Origin: Rhizobiaceae bacterium
GTDB lineage: Bacteria; Pseudomonadota; Alphaproteobacteria; Rhizobiales; Rhizobiaceae
NCBI GenBank assembly: GCA_023953905.1
Contig: JAMLJA010000005.1
Location: forward strand, 1-64,000
Direction: 5' to 3'
DNA: 64,000 nt
Shown here: piece by piece, positions 51,599 to 60,192 of the stretch
How the letters are laid out: the number at the start of each line of letters is the position of its first letter
Position numbering within the stretch: position 1 is the first letter of the stretch
The notes under the pieces: model-generated
Told to the model about the DNA's origin: nothing
The model's input: only the letters and a program-made list of their open reading frames with translations
The model's database searches: none
Position numbers and translations under genes: made by a program

Positions 51599-53506
51599 AT
51601 GATCGTACACAAGGCTGTCGCCGAGAAGGGCGACGGGCTCGACTTCGTGCTGTCAGACGGGACGGTCGACCGTTATGGCGATATCGTCGAGCCGGACGGA
51701 TGGGTTCTGACCAACTTCAAAAAGAACCCGATTGCCCTGTTCGGTCATTCGAGCGGCTTTCCGATCGGGACATGGGCAAACCTTCGCGTCGAGGGCGGCA
51801 AGCTCCTCGGACGGCTGGTTCTGGCCGCCAGAGGCACAAGCGCGCGCATAGACGAGTTGCGCGGCCTTCTGGAGCAAGGGATTCTCAGGGCGGTCTCGGT
51901 CGGGTTCCGTCCCATCGATTCCGATCCCATCGACCCAAAGCAGCCATGGGGGGCGCAGCGCTACAAGAAGCAGGAGCTGCTCGAATGTTCACTGGTATCG
52001 GTGCCTGCAAATCCGGCCGCTGTCGCGCTGGCGAAGTCGCTCAACCTCTCACCTGAAACCATGACCCTTGCCTTTGGCGAGCAAGCCGAAACGAGGCGCA
52101 GGGACGTGTCGACCACCGGCGAGAAAGCCGCATCAACCCCTGTCGACCCGAGGAACTCCCGTGTGGACCTTCGGGCGAACTCAAAGGACACAACCATGAA
52201 GACTGTATCGCAGCGTCTCGAAGAGGCGCAGACAACGCTTGTCGCCAAGCAGCATCACCACTCTGAGCTGATCAATGCGGACAAGTTGGACACCGATGCC
52301 ATCGCGTCGGCGTCCGCCGATATAGAGCGGCTGGAAAAAGAGGTCGAGGTGCTGACCGCTTCAGAGGCTCGCATCGCCAAGGGCACGCTACAGACGCCCG
52401 GCATCCTCCGCCGCCCGCTCGGCTTTCCGCAGAAGGAAGTCAAGCCTGTCGACCTGCTGATCCGGAAGGCTGTGGTTAAAAGCGTTTCGATCTTCACCGA
52501 AACGCCGGTTGAAAAGGTGCTCGATGATCGCTATCCCGGTCATGAAGCTACGGCGGCTATCGTGAAGGGCGATCCCGGCGTCGCTACAACCGGCGGATCG
52601 CATTATGTCAGCGACCTTCAGCAGACCAGCTATCAGGGCTTCATAGACGCTCTTGACGGCATGTCGGTGTTTCCGGCAATGCGCAATGGCGGCCTTAGCC
52701 TCAGTCTCGACAGCGCGGGCACAGCCTATGTTCCCGGCGTGACATCCGGCGGCGCGAATGGTTCGTTCTTTGCCGAAGGCGGCGCAATCCGTGTTGGCAA
52801 GGTAACCACGGACAACCGGACCCTAACCAGCCGGAAAGTGGGCGTGATCCTGGCATTTTCCCGCGAAGCGGCAAAGCGCAGCACGCCCGATATCGAGGCG
52901 TTGTTCCGCCGGCGCATACTCGCGGATACGGCGGCGGTCATCGACTCGGCGCTTCTCGACAATGTTGCGCAGGACGGCACCCGTCCGGGCGGTCTCCTGT
53001 ATGATCAGGTGGCATCGGCGGCGATTGCAGCGACGGCCTCCGGCTTCGGCGGCGGCGATCACGTGGCGGTCATGGAGGATTTCAAGGCCCTGCTTGCTCC
53101 GTTCATCGCTGCCAACGCAGCGGACGGCATCACGGTGATCATGAATCCGGCACAAGGATTGTCGCTCGACTTCATGGTCGGCCCGGACGGAGCATTGGGC
53201 GATTGGTTCTCCCGCGCTCGCGCCCGCTTCTCCTTCGTGGAGAGCACCCACGCCACTGCCCGCCGCCTGATCGCTGTCAGATCGCAGGACTTCGCCTCTG
53301 CCGTGGGCTCGGTCGAGTTCGAGATGAGCACGCAGGCCTCCCTCCATATGGAGGATACCAGCCCGAACGCGGATTTGGGCGGTTCGCTTACGCCTGTCCG
53401 CTCTCTCTACCAGACCGATTCCAAGGGCATCCGCATGGTCATGGACATCAACTGGCGCATGATGCGTCAGGGCATGGTCCGCTGGATCGACGGCACGTCC
53501 TGGTAA
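51599..53506 (+). CDS. Fused prohead protease and major capsid protein
   Basis: Encodes 635 residues. Residues 1-170 form an S78-type prohead protease (YGDIVEPDGWVLTNFKKNPIALFGH with the catalytic His, then ILRAVSVGFRP with the Ser). A linker and scaffold-like coiled coil (200-260) lead to the HK97-fold capsid (from about residue 290, ending MVRWIDGTSW). A possible internal start at ATG 52197 (MKTVSQRLEEAQT) could give capsid alone with its delta domain. Fusions of this kind are known in some siphoviruses. Confidence 0.9.
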   Translation: MIVHKAVAEKGDGLDFVLSDGTVDRYGDIVEPDGWVLTNFKKNPIALFGHSSGFPIGTWANLRVEGGKLLGRLVLAARGTSARIDELRGLLEQGILRAVSVGFRPIDSDPIDPKQPWGAQRYKKQELLECSLVSVPANPAAVALAKSLNLSPETMTLAFGEQAETRRRDVSTTGEKAASTPVDPRNSRVDLRANSKDTTMKTVSQRLEEAQTTLVAKQHHHSELINADKLDTDAIASASADIERLEKEVEVLTASEARIAKGTLQTPGILRRPLGFPQKEVKPVDLLIRKAVVKSVSIFTETPVEKVLDDRYPGHEATAAIVKGDPGVATTGGSHYVSDLQQTSYQGFIDALDGMSVFPAMRNGGLSLSLDSAGTAYVPGVTSGGANGSFFAEGGAIRVGKVTTDNRTLTSRKVGVILAFSREAAKRSTPDIEALFRRRILADTAAVIDSALLDNVAQDGTRPGGLLYDQVASAAIAATASGFGGGDHVAVMEDFKALLAPFIAANAADGITVIMNPAQGLSLDFMVGPDGALGDWFSRARARFSFVESTHATARRLIAVRSQDFASAVGSVEFEMSTQASLHMEDTSPNADLGGSLTPVRSLYQTDSKGIRMVMDINWRMMRQGMVRWIDGTSW

Positions 53507-53584
53507 TCACCAGTCTGCCAGCGCGGGGCCAATAACGGCCCCGCGTCTTCACCCTGTGCTGGCTAGTCAGCGGGAGAAATCATC

Positions 53585-53959
53585 ATGACCATTCGACGTT
53601 TTGTTGTTCCGATCACCGTGGATGAGAACGGAGATGCGGAAGTCTACAGCCCGGTGCTTTCGGGCAAGCTCGTCTCATTTCGCTACGTAAAGGACGACTT
53701 CGCGGGCGACGATCTGGCGTTCACGATCACGGCCGAGGGCAGCGGCGAGACGCTTTGGGCGGAGGAAGACGTGACCGCTTCGGCCACCCGCTATCCGCGC
53801 GCCGCAACACATTCGACGGCAGGCGCCGCCGCCCTGCGCGCCGACACGGGCGAAGCGGTGCTTGCTCCGATCGCGCTGTCCCAGGACCGGGTCAAGTTCG
53901 TCATCGCCGGTGCCGGCAATGAAACGTCCGGCGCATTCCACATCACGGTAGACGGCTAA
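53585..53959 (+). CDS. Capsid-associated small protein, copy 1
   Basis: Encodes 124 residues (MTIRRFVVPITVDENGDAEV start), all-beta in appearance. It shares RAATHSTAG, IAL-QDRVK and a final ITVDG with the next gene. Its position after the capsid gene suggests a decoration or head-stabilising protein; not proven. Confidence 0.65.
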   Translation: MTIRRFVVPITVDENGDAEVYSPVLSGKLVSFRYVKDDFAGDDLAFTITAEGSGETLWAEEDVTASATRYPRAATHSTAGAAALRADTGEAVLAPIALSQDRVKFVIAGAGNETSGAFHITVDG

Positions 53960-54018
53960 GCCGGTCCCGTTTCGCACCCATCAACGGCTGAAGCCTTAGC
54001 GCTGGAAAGGACTATCCA

Positions 54019-54402
54019 ATGGCCATTCGCAAATTCATTGTGGTTCCCGTCACCGGGACCGCAACCGCAGTAGCCTACAGCCCCTATCTGTCTGGCTATA
54101 TCGAGTCGATCGAGTATGTGAAGGCGGGCGTCGATCCGTATGCGGACGGCGTCGATTTCACCATCACGGCGGATGAGACAGGCGAGGCGATCCTGTCGTT
54201 GACGGACCAGAATTCGTCCGTCGTCAAGCGCCCGCGCGCCGCCACGCATTCGACGGCCGGAGTGGCTGCCGTCTACGCATCCGGCGGCACGCCGGTGAAC
54301 GACCGCATCGCGCTCTCGCGTGACCGCGTCAAGATCGCCATTGCCCAGGGTGGCAACGGCAAGACGGGCACATTCATCATCACCGTAGACGACGGGCGCT
54401 GA
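54019..54402 (+). CDS. Capsid-associated small protein, copy 2
   Basis: Encodes 127 residues (MAIRKFIVVPVTGTATAVAY start), a tandem paralogue of the upstream gene with PRAATHSTAGVAAVY and RIALSRDRVKIAIA in common positions. The duplication is old enough that flanks differ. Confidence 0.65.
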   Translation: MAIRKFIVVPVTGTATAVAYSPYLSGYIESIEYVKAGVDPYADGVDFTITADETGEAILSLTDQNSSVVKRPRAATHSTAGVAAVYASGGTPVNDRIALSRDRVKIAIAQGGNGKTGTFIITVDDGR

Positions 54403-54476
54403 ACCAATCCGCACGGCGGTGCATGCCCGCTGCCCGTCGCGCGGCCTGTTCGCGGGTACTTCGGAGATAGAACCCG

Positions 54477-54620
54477 ATGACTGAAAGAGTGAAAGACGTT
54501 GAGAAGCTGATTACGAAGGCGGCAACTGCCCAAAAGTCGGATGACGCCATGCGCTTCTCGCAAGCGGCCTGCAACGCCGCAAATGCGCTGCTTGCGCTTC
54601 AGCACTCGTTGAAAGCCTGA
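54477..54620 (+). CDS. 47-residue head-module ORF
   Basis: Encodes 47 residues (MTERVKDVEKLITKAATAQK start), helical and hydrophilic. It lies in the gap between the second small protein and the next head gene, with a weak GGAG-like site upstream (CGGAGA). Too short for common cut-offs; similar short proteins occur at this place in related prophages, by my recollection of layout only. Confidence 0.5.
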   Translation: MTERVKDVEKLITKAATAQKSDDAMRFSQAACNAANALLALQHSLKA

Positions 54621-54678
54621 GCTTGGATGATCGGGGGCGAGGCATCTCGCCGCCTCTTCCCTATCTGGAGAAAAGCCG

Positions 54679-54993
54679 ATGCGTGAAACCTGGTACGTCA
54701 TGGAGGATGGCTCGACGGGCGATCCTTCCGACATCGCCCCCGGCAAGGACGGGAAACTGGTGCACAAGGATGGCCGCAAGGTCGCCTATGCCCCGCACGG
54801 GCCGCGCACGCGCGGCGTTGATGCCGATGCCGAGCGGGCAAAGGCCACTGCTCCAAAGCAGAAGCCGGCTGAAAGCCATACCGGCGGTTCCGGGCCCGGC
54901 AAGGCCTCGAAGGCGGCACCTGTAGAGGCCAAGGATGTGAAACCGGAAGAACCGAAGGGCGGCTACAAGACCCGCGAAACCAAGGCCGACTGA
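54679..54993 (+). CDS. Hypothetical head-module protein
   Basis: Encodes 104 residues (MRETWYVMEDGSTGDPSDIA start) with a Lys/Pro/Ala-rich, probably disordered C-terminal half. It ends 1 nt before the TTG start of the portal gene. Function unknown. Confidence 0.6.
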   Translation: MRETWYVMEDGSTGDPSDIAPGKDGKLVHKDGRKVAYAPHGPRTRGVDADAERAKATAPKQKPAESHTGGSGPGKASKAAPVEAKDVKPEEPKGGYKTRETKAD

Positions 54994-54994
54994 C

Positions 54995-56368
54995 TTGTCA
55001 AACTGGTTCACCCGGATCGTTCCCGGCTGGATGAGGCGCTCGACGGAGGGCGCTTACCGGCCGGGACCCTATCTGATCGACGGCGGTTGGCTGCCGGCCT
55101 CGGCAGGCCGATATCTCAACTGGTGGCAAATGGGCCATAGCACAAAGTTCTATGGCGAGGGCTCGGCCATGGTCGAAGCGTGCGTCGGCCGCTATGCCCA
55201 GACCGTCGCGATGTGCGCCACGGAAGGCGATCATTGGCGCAAGCTGGACAATGGCGGGCGCGAGCGTGTCACCGGTTCCGCCCTGTCGCGCATTCTTCGC
55301 CGTCCGAACGACTACCAGTCGATTTCAGACCTGATGATGAATTTGACGCGACGGCTCTACACAAACGGCGAGGCGTTCGCGGTTGCATTCCGCAACGACA
55401 GGCAGGAAATCACCGAACTTCACCTGATGCGCCATGGCATGGCGCTGGTCGGCTCCGACGGGTCAATCTTCTACAGCCTGACCGGCAACGAAATCGTCGA
55501 GCGCAGGTTCGACCTGACTGTTCCGATTCCCGCACGAGACGTTCTGCATGTGCGCCTGCACACGCCCCAACATCCGCTAAAAGGCGTTTCGCCGATCCTG
55601 GCGAACACATTGGACCTGGCGATGTCCGGTGCTGCGCTCAATCAGCAGATCGCGTTCTACCTCAATGAGGCGCGCCCAAGCTTCGTGCTGGAAACGGACC
55701 AGCAGCTCACAAAGGAGCAGACCGCTGATCTCCGCACTCTCTGGGACGCCCAGACGCAGGGGGAAAATGCCGGCGGCACCCCAATCCTGACATGGGGCCT
55801 GAAGGCCAAGCAGGTCGCGACCACGGCGCGAGACGGGCAACTCGCAGAAATGCTCAAGATGACCGAGCAGAACATCGCGCTGGCATTCCAGATGCCGCTG
55901 CAGGTGCTCGGACTTGGCGGCACATCCTTCGCCTCGACAGAGCTTCTGATGCAGTCATGGCTCGCGACGGGGCTCGGCTTCTGCATCAATCATATCGAGG
56001 AAGCGTTCGGGTTGCTGTTCCGGCTGAAAGGCGTGCCGGACGAATATGTCGAGTTCGACACAAAAGCCCTTCTGCGCAGCGCCTATCGCGAGCGCATGGA
56101 AGGCCTCGCCCGTGGCGTGATCAGCGGGATCTACAGTCCGGACGAAGCGCGCGCATCGGTCGACCTTCCGGCTGTCACTGGCGGCTTCGGTTCCATGCCG
56201 CGTGTCCAACAGCAGGTGGTTCCGCTCGACTGGCATGAAAACAACCCGATGTTGCCTGCCCCGTCGCCGGATGCGGGCGCAAATCAGAAAGAGGGTGAAG
56301 ATGACGGGCGCAGCTATGACGACCACACCCGCGACATCGATGCCCGCGTCTCTGCGTTCCTTCACTGA
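54995..56368 (+). CDS. HK97-family portal protein
   Basis: Encodes 457 residues from TTG 54995. Portal features include the VGRYAQTVAMC clip region start, LMMNLTRRLYTNGEAFAVA, and LTKEQTADLRTLWDAQTQGENAGGTPILTWG with the following VATTARDGQLAEMLKMTEQNIALAFQMP. It forms the dodecameric ring through which DNA enters the head. Unusually it follows the capsid gene instead of preceding it. Confidence 0.9.
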   Translation: MSNWFTRIVPGWMRRSTEGAYRPGPYLIDGGWLPASAGRYLNWWQMGHSTKFYGEGSAMVEACVGRYAQTVAMCATEGDHWRKLDNGGRERVTGSALSRILRRPNDYQSISDLMMNLTRRLYTNGEAFAVAFRNDRQEITELHLMRHGMALVGSDGSIFYSLTGNEIVERRFDLTVPIPARDVLHVRLHTPQHPLKGVSPILANTLDLAMSGAALNQQIAFYLNEARPSFVLETDQQLTKEQTADLRTLWDAQTQGENAGGTPILTWGLKAKQVATTARDGQLAEMLKMTEQNIALAFQMPLQVLGLGGTSFASTELLMQSWLATGLGFCINHIEEAFGLLFRLKGVPDEYVEFDTKALLRSAYRERMEGLARGVISGIYSPDEARASVDLPAVTGGFGSMPRVQQQVVPLDWHENNPMLPAPSPDAGANQKEGEDDGRSYDDHTRDIDARVSAFLH

Positions 56369-57875
56369 CGCCGCGGCGGATGCCGTCGCGCGTGAAATCG
56401 CCTCGCTGCGAAAGGAAGCGCAGCATGCGCGCGAATTGCACGATGCAGAGTATCGGGCGCGGCTGGCTGAACTCGATGCCCGCCTCGCTTCTGTCGCGGA
56501 ACTCGAGCGGCGGGTGGAAACGCGTCTCGCGTCGCTGAAGGATGGCGAGCCCGGCCCTCGCGGCTTCGGGCTCGACGATTTCGATACGGAGCTGGTTGAG
56601 GACGGCCGCGTGCTTCTCCTGAAATTCACGCGCGGCGATGTCACGGAAATTCACGAGATCCCGCTGCCGGCGGGAAGGGACGCCGATCCGGCGGCAATCG
56701 GCCCGCTGGTCGAAGACGCCGTCGCGCGAATACCCAAGCCGAAGGATGTCGACATGGAGGCTGTGGCCGCGCGCATCGATCAGCAGATGGAACGGCTTGT
56801 TCCGCTCCATCTGGACAAGGCAATGGCTGACGTCGGCGGGCACATCACATCCGAGGTCGATCGCGTGCTTTCCGGCTGGGAGAAGCCGAAGGATGGCGAG
56901 AGCGTGGAGATCGCCGATCTGGAGCCTCTCATTCTTGAAGCTGTTGAGGCTGCCGTTGCCCGGATACCGAAGCCGAAGGATGGCGAAAGCGTGGAGATCG
57001 CCGATCTGGAGCCGACCATTCTTGAAGCGGTTGAGGCTGCTGTTGCGCGGATACCGAAGCCGAAGGATGTCGACATGGATGCGGTGAAAGCATCCATAAC
57101 ATCCGAGGTCGATCGCGTGCTTTCCGGCTGGGAGAAGCCGAAGGATGGCGAGAGCGTGGAGATCGCCGATCTGGAGCCGACCATTCTTGAAGCGGTTGAG
57201 GCTGCCGTTGCGCGGATTCCAAGGCCGAAGGATGTGGACATGGATGTGGTGAGGGAGACGATCGCATCCGAGGTCGACCGCGTGCTTGCCAGCTGGGAAA
57301 AGCCGAAGGATGGCGAGAGCGTGGAGATCGCCGATCTGGAGCCGACCATTCTTGAAGCTGTTGAGGCTGCTGTCGCGCGGATACCGAAGCCGAAGGACGG
57401 CGCGCCGGGCTTGCTGCCGCCTGTCAAAGCCTGGACAGATGAGGTTCACTATGCCGGAAATGTGTGCGCGCATGGCGGTTCAACCTGGCAGGCGGTGAAG
57501 GATACAGCCAAGGAGCCGCCGCATGACGACTGGATCTGCATCGCGCGGGGCGGCGCGGATGGCCGTTCGCCGCGCGTTCGCGAAACCTTCGATGCGGATG
57601 CCGATTATTCCCGCCTCGACATCGTGGCACTGAACGGCGCCGCCTTCATCGCGCGGCGGGACGATCCTGGTGTTTGCCCTGGCGAGGGATGGCAGATCAT
57701 TTCCATGCAGGGCAAGCAAGGCAAGCCGGGACAATCGATCAAGGGCGATCCGGGCCCGCCCGGTCCAGCACTTCGGATGCTGTCGACCGAGGGCGAGTGC
57801 ACGCTCGTCGCGCGCAACGCGGACGGGACCGAGGTGCACTGCGATCTCTACCCGATCCTTTCGAGGCTTGGCTGA
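56301..57875 (+). CDS. Fibre-like repeat protein with collagen-like segments
   Basis: Encodes about 524 residues (ATG 56301 or 56316). An N-terminal coiled coil (20-75) and a short GEPGPRG segment are followed by a region with four copies of GESVEIADLEP-type repeats alternating with KPKDVDM units (about 150-365), then a carbohydrate-binding-like segment (AWTDEVHYAGNVCAHGGSTWQAV, DDWICIARGG) and a collagen-like GKQGKPGQSIKGDPGPPGP stretch near the C terminus. Head fibre or receptor-binding function is inferred. Overlaps the portal end by 68 nt. Confidence 0.75.
   Translation: MTGAAMTTTPATSMPASLRSFTDAAADAVAREIASLRKEAQHARELHDAEYRARLAELDARLASVAELERRVETRLASLKDGEPGPRGFGLDDFDTELVEDGRVLLLKFTRGDVTEIHEIPLPAGRDADPAAIGPLVEDAVARIPKPKDVDMEAVAARIDQQMERLVPLHLDKAMADVGGHITSEVDRVLSGWEKPKDGESVEIADLEPLILEAVEAAVARIPKPKDGESVEIADLEPTILEAVEAAVARIPKPKDVDMDAVKASITSEVDRVLSGWEKPKDGESVEIADLEPTILEAVEAAVARIPRPKDVDMDVVRETIASEVDRVLASWEKPKDGESVEIADLEPTILEAVEAAVARIPKPKDGAPGLLPPVKAWTDEVHYAGNVCAHGGSTWQAVKDTAKEPPHDDWICIARGGADGRSPRVRETFDADADYSRLDIVALNGAAFIARRDDPGVCPGEGWQIISMQGKQGKPGQSIKGDPGPPGPALRMLSTEGECTLVARNADGTEVHCDLYPILSRLG
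56880..57395 (+). repeat. Internal repeats of the fibre-like gene
   Basis: A unit encoding KPKDGESVEIADLEPTILEA, then VEAAVARIP, occurs four times, partly separated by KPKDVDMD-type spacers. DNA identity between copies is very high, so recent duplication or gene conversion is likely. Confidence 0.85.
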
Positions 57876-57876
57876 G

Positions 57877-58491
57877 ATGTCGCGGTTTTCGGTCACCTCG
57901 GCCGCTGCCGATATATCGTTGTTGACGATCGAAGAGCTTCGCGCCGCCTGCGGCGTGTCTGGTTCCGATGAGGACGCCGCGCTCACCGCCCTGGGGAAGC
58001 GCATTTCCACGGCAATAGCCCGGCAATGCTGTATCGTCGACGACGGAGTTAACCCGCCGACTCTTCTGCAGGAGACATGCACCGAAATATTCAGGTGGAG
58101 CGGGTGCGGTCCTCTCAGGCTGTCCCGGCGTCCTGTGACATCAATCACTTCCGTCACTGTCGACGGAACACTTCAGGACGGCTCGACCTATGAGATATCC
58201 GGCGGCCGCAATGTAGACCGGCTTACCGATGACGTGCTGTCCTACTGGCCAGCGGGGAAAATCACAGTCGTTTATGTGGCAGGGTTTTCCACCGCCCCTC
58301 ACGATCTGAAGCTGGCCGCGACCAAGCTGGCAACCGCCACATATGCGGAAACGGGGCGCGATCCGAACCTGAAGCGTGAAGACATTCCCGATGTCCGGGA
58401 GGTCGAATACTGGGTGGCTCCGTCTGCCGACCCTCTGCTGAGCCGGGAAATCAGCGACCTGATTTCACCCTATGTCGAGAGGTGGATCTGA
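57877..58491 (+). CDS. Head-tail connector protein (gp6-like)
   Basis: Encodes 204 residues. The layout fits gp6-type adaptors: an N-terminal helical start (LLTIEELRAACGVSGSDEDAALTALGKRISTAIARQC), a beta region around RRPVTSITSVTVDG and a C-terminal helical part. ATG 57877 lies 1 nt after the previous stop and it overlaps the next start by TGATG. Confidence 0.75.
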   Translation: MSRFSVTSAAADISLLTIEELRAACGVSGSDEDAALTALGKRISTAIARQCCIVDDGVNPPTLLQETCTEIFRWSGCGPLRLSRRPVTSITSVTVDGTLQDGSTYEISGGRNVDRLTDDVLSYWPAGKITVVYVAGFSTAPHDLKLAATKLATATYAETGRDPNLKREDIPDVREVEYWVAPSADPLLSREISDLISPYVERWI

Positions 58492-58823
58492 TGAAACCCG
58501 CAGATGCGATCAAGGCGCTGGACAGGGCGCTGGCGGCCGGCGGCTCGACGCTTGTGCTCAAGCGCGGGAGCGATGTGCAGGCACCGGATGCCACGGTCAC
58601 GGTTCGCGGTTCGGAGACGGCGCTCAAGCCCGAAAAGTTCGTCGGGTCCTCACGGCAGGGCGATAGTGTGATCATCCTCTCACCGACCAGGCTCGGGGCC
58701 TATGGCGAGCCGACAGAAGACGATTGGGCGGTCTTTGGCGGCAAGACGCGCAGCATCTACTTCGTTCGGCGGCGAGAGATCGACGATGTGCTTGTGCGCC
58801 TGGAACTGATGGTGCGCGGCTGA
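58491..58823 (+). CDS. Head closure-type protein
   Basis: Encodes 110 residues (MKPADAIKALDRALAAGGST start) with a beta-rich core (VTVRGSETALKPEKFVG). Position between connector and tail genes suggests head closure. TGATG overlaps on both sides. Confidence 0.55.
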   Translation: MKPADAIKALDRALAAGGSTLVLKRGSDVQAPDATVTVRGSETALKPEKFVGSSRQGDSVIILSPTRLGAYGEPTEDDWAVFGGKTRSIYFVRRREIDDVLVRLELMVRG

Positions 58824-59521
58824 TGGCCCGCTTCGAGACGTTCGACCGTGATTTGCGTCTTGCGGTCGCGGATCTCGCGCCGGACCAGATCAACGCCGCA
58901 CTGGCAAAGTTCGCCCGGCAGGAGCTGGCCGAAACGATCCGTACAGGGGCAGGCAGCCCGACCTATCGACGGTACGTCAACCGCGTCGAAGGCGCACCGG
59001 AACACAGCGTGCGGGCGCCGGGCCCGATCATCTACGAATTCATATGGTGGAAGCCCTTGATCGTGTTCACGCTGGCAGAACTGCAAAAGCGCAGCCCGCG
59101 CAAAAGCGGGCGGTTCGCTTCGTCCTTCGTGGTGATCAGCGGCGGACGCATGGTCAACGACTTCGATGCCATTCCCGCCGACGCAGAAGTGATCATCACC
59201 AATTTCCAGTCCTATGTGCGAAAGGCCGAGTCGGGGCTGCTCGGCGTGAAGCGCCGCCGCATATTCGACGGCACGCGTGGCATGGTGTTTCGGCGCTTCC
59301 GGGAGATCGTCGACGTCGAAACCAAGTATCTCAATATCGCGCCGGGCGTGCACCCTTCGATCCCGTACATCCTCAAGGGCGGGGCAAGGCCGCGACTTGC
59401 CGCACAAAGCTCCCGGTCGAGCGCGTTTCGCGCGGGGCGCACGCATCTCGCAGGCCGCGCGGACAGGGCTTCCGGACAGGCGCTCACCTATCCGTCGATC
59501 GTCCTCAATCTCAACAGGTGA
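58823..59521 (+). CDS. Phage minor tail or neck protein (gp10-like position)
   Basis: Encodes 232 residues (MARFETFDRDLRLAVADLAP start). Its order after head closure and before the tail terminator fits HK97 gp10-type proteins; sequence hallmarks were not decisive. Confidence 0.55.
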   Translation: MARFETFDRDLRLAVADLAPDQINAALAKFARQELAETIRTGAGSPTYRRYVNRVEGAPEHSVRAPGPIIYEFIWWKPLIVFTLAELQKRSPRKSGRFASSFVVISGGRMVNDFDAIPADAEVIITNFQSYVRKAESGLLGVKRRRIFDGTRGMVFRRFREIVDVETKYLNIAPGVHPSIPYILKGGARPRLAAQSSRSSAFRAGRTHLAGRADRASGQALTYPSIVLNLNR

Positions 59522-59524
59522 TCG

Positions 59525-59935
59525 ATGTCGAGCGCCACCGCCTTCGCCGGCATCGAGGCCTATCTGCGGGCCAACTGGTCGGCCACTCCGATCTGGTTCG
59601 AGAACGAAAACTGGAAACTGCCGAATCCGCCGGCCCACTTCCTGCTCGTCGAGGTCTTTGGCGATTTTTACGACCAGGCATCGATCGGGGCCGATCCGCA
59701 GGATGGGAACCTCTATCGCGAGACCGGGCAGATCTATGTGCATGTCATGGCTCCGAGAGGGCAGGGAACGGCCACTGCCCGCACCTACGCCAAGCAGATC
59801 GTGGACCTGTTTCGGGGCAATGAAGATGCGGGCGTGCGCCCGCGCGGCGCGTCGATAGGGGCCGGGGAGCCCGGCGAAGAAGACGGCAATTTTTTCCGCA
59901 TGACCGTGACACTCGACTGGGAAAGGGATGACTGA
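59525..59935 (+). CDS. Tail terminator-type protein
   Basis: Encodes 136 residues (MSSATAFAGIEAYLRANWSA start). The pattern of a short protein with LLVEVFGDF, QIYVHVMAPRGQGTATAR and a final beta strand TVTLDWERDD fits DUF4128-like tail terminators that cap the tail tube. ATG overlaps the next gene by TGATG. Confidence 0.7.
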   Translation: MSSATAFAGIEAYLRANWSATPIWFENENWKLPNPPAHFLLVEVFGDFYDQASIGADPQDGNLYRETGQIYVHVMAPRGQGTATARTYAKQIVDLFRGNEDAGVRPRGASIGAGEPGEEDGNFFRMTVTLDWERDD

Positions 59936-60117
59936 TGGCAACCGTATCTCGCGCCTTCACCACATTGCGCCGCCGCTGGGTTGCCGGCGAGCCTGTCCGG
60001 CCCGCCGATGACCTCGCGCCGCATGCGTTCGACGATCTCGTGAAGAGCGGTTTCATCGAGGCGCCGAAGCCCGCGACGCCGCCCGCCACCGCTTCGAAGA
60101 AGAAGCCCCGAAAGTAG
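59935..60117 (+). CDS. Small tail-region protein
   Basis: Encodes 60 residues (MATVSRAFTTLRRRWVAGEP start) with a Lys/Pro-rich tail. It overlaps the terminator gene by TGATG. Function unknown. Confidence 0.6.
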   Translation: MATVSRAFTTLRRRWVAGEPVRPADDLAPHAFDDLVKSGFIEAPKPATPPATASKKKPRK

Positions 60118-60192
60118 CAACGCGCATCCAGTCCAACACCTGCCAGCCCGCCCGGCGAATGACCGGCGGACCCTTCGCCATGGAGAAATGAC

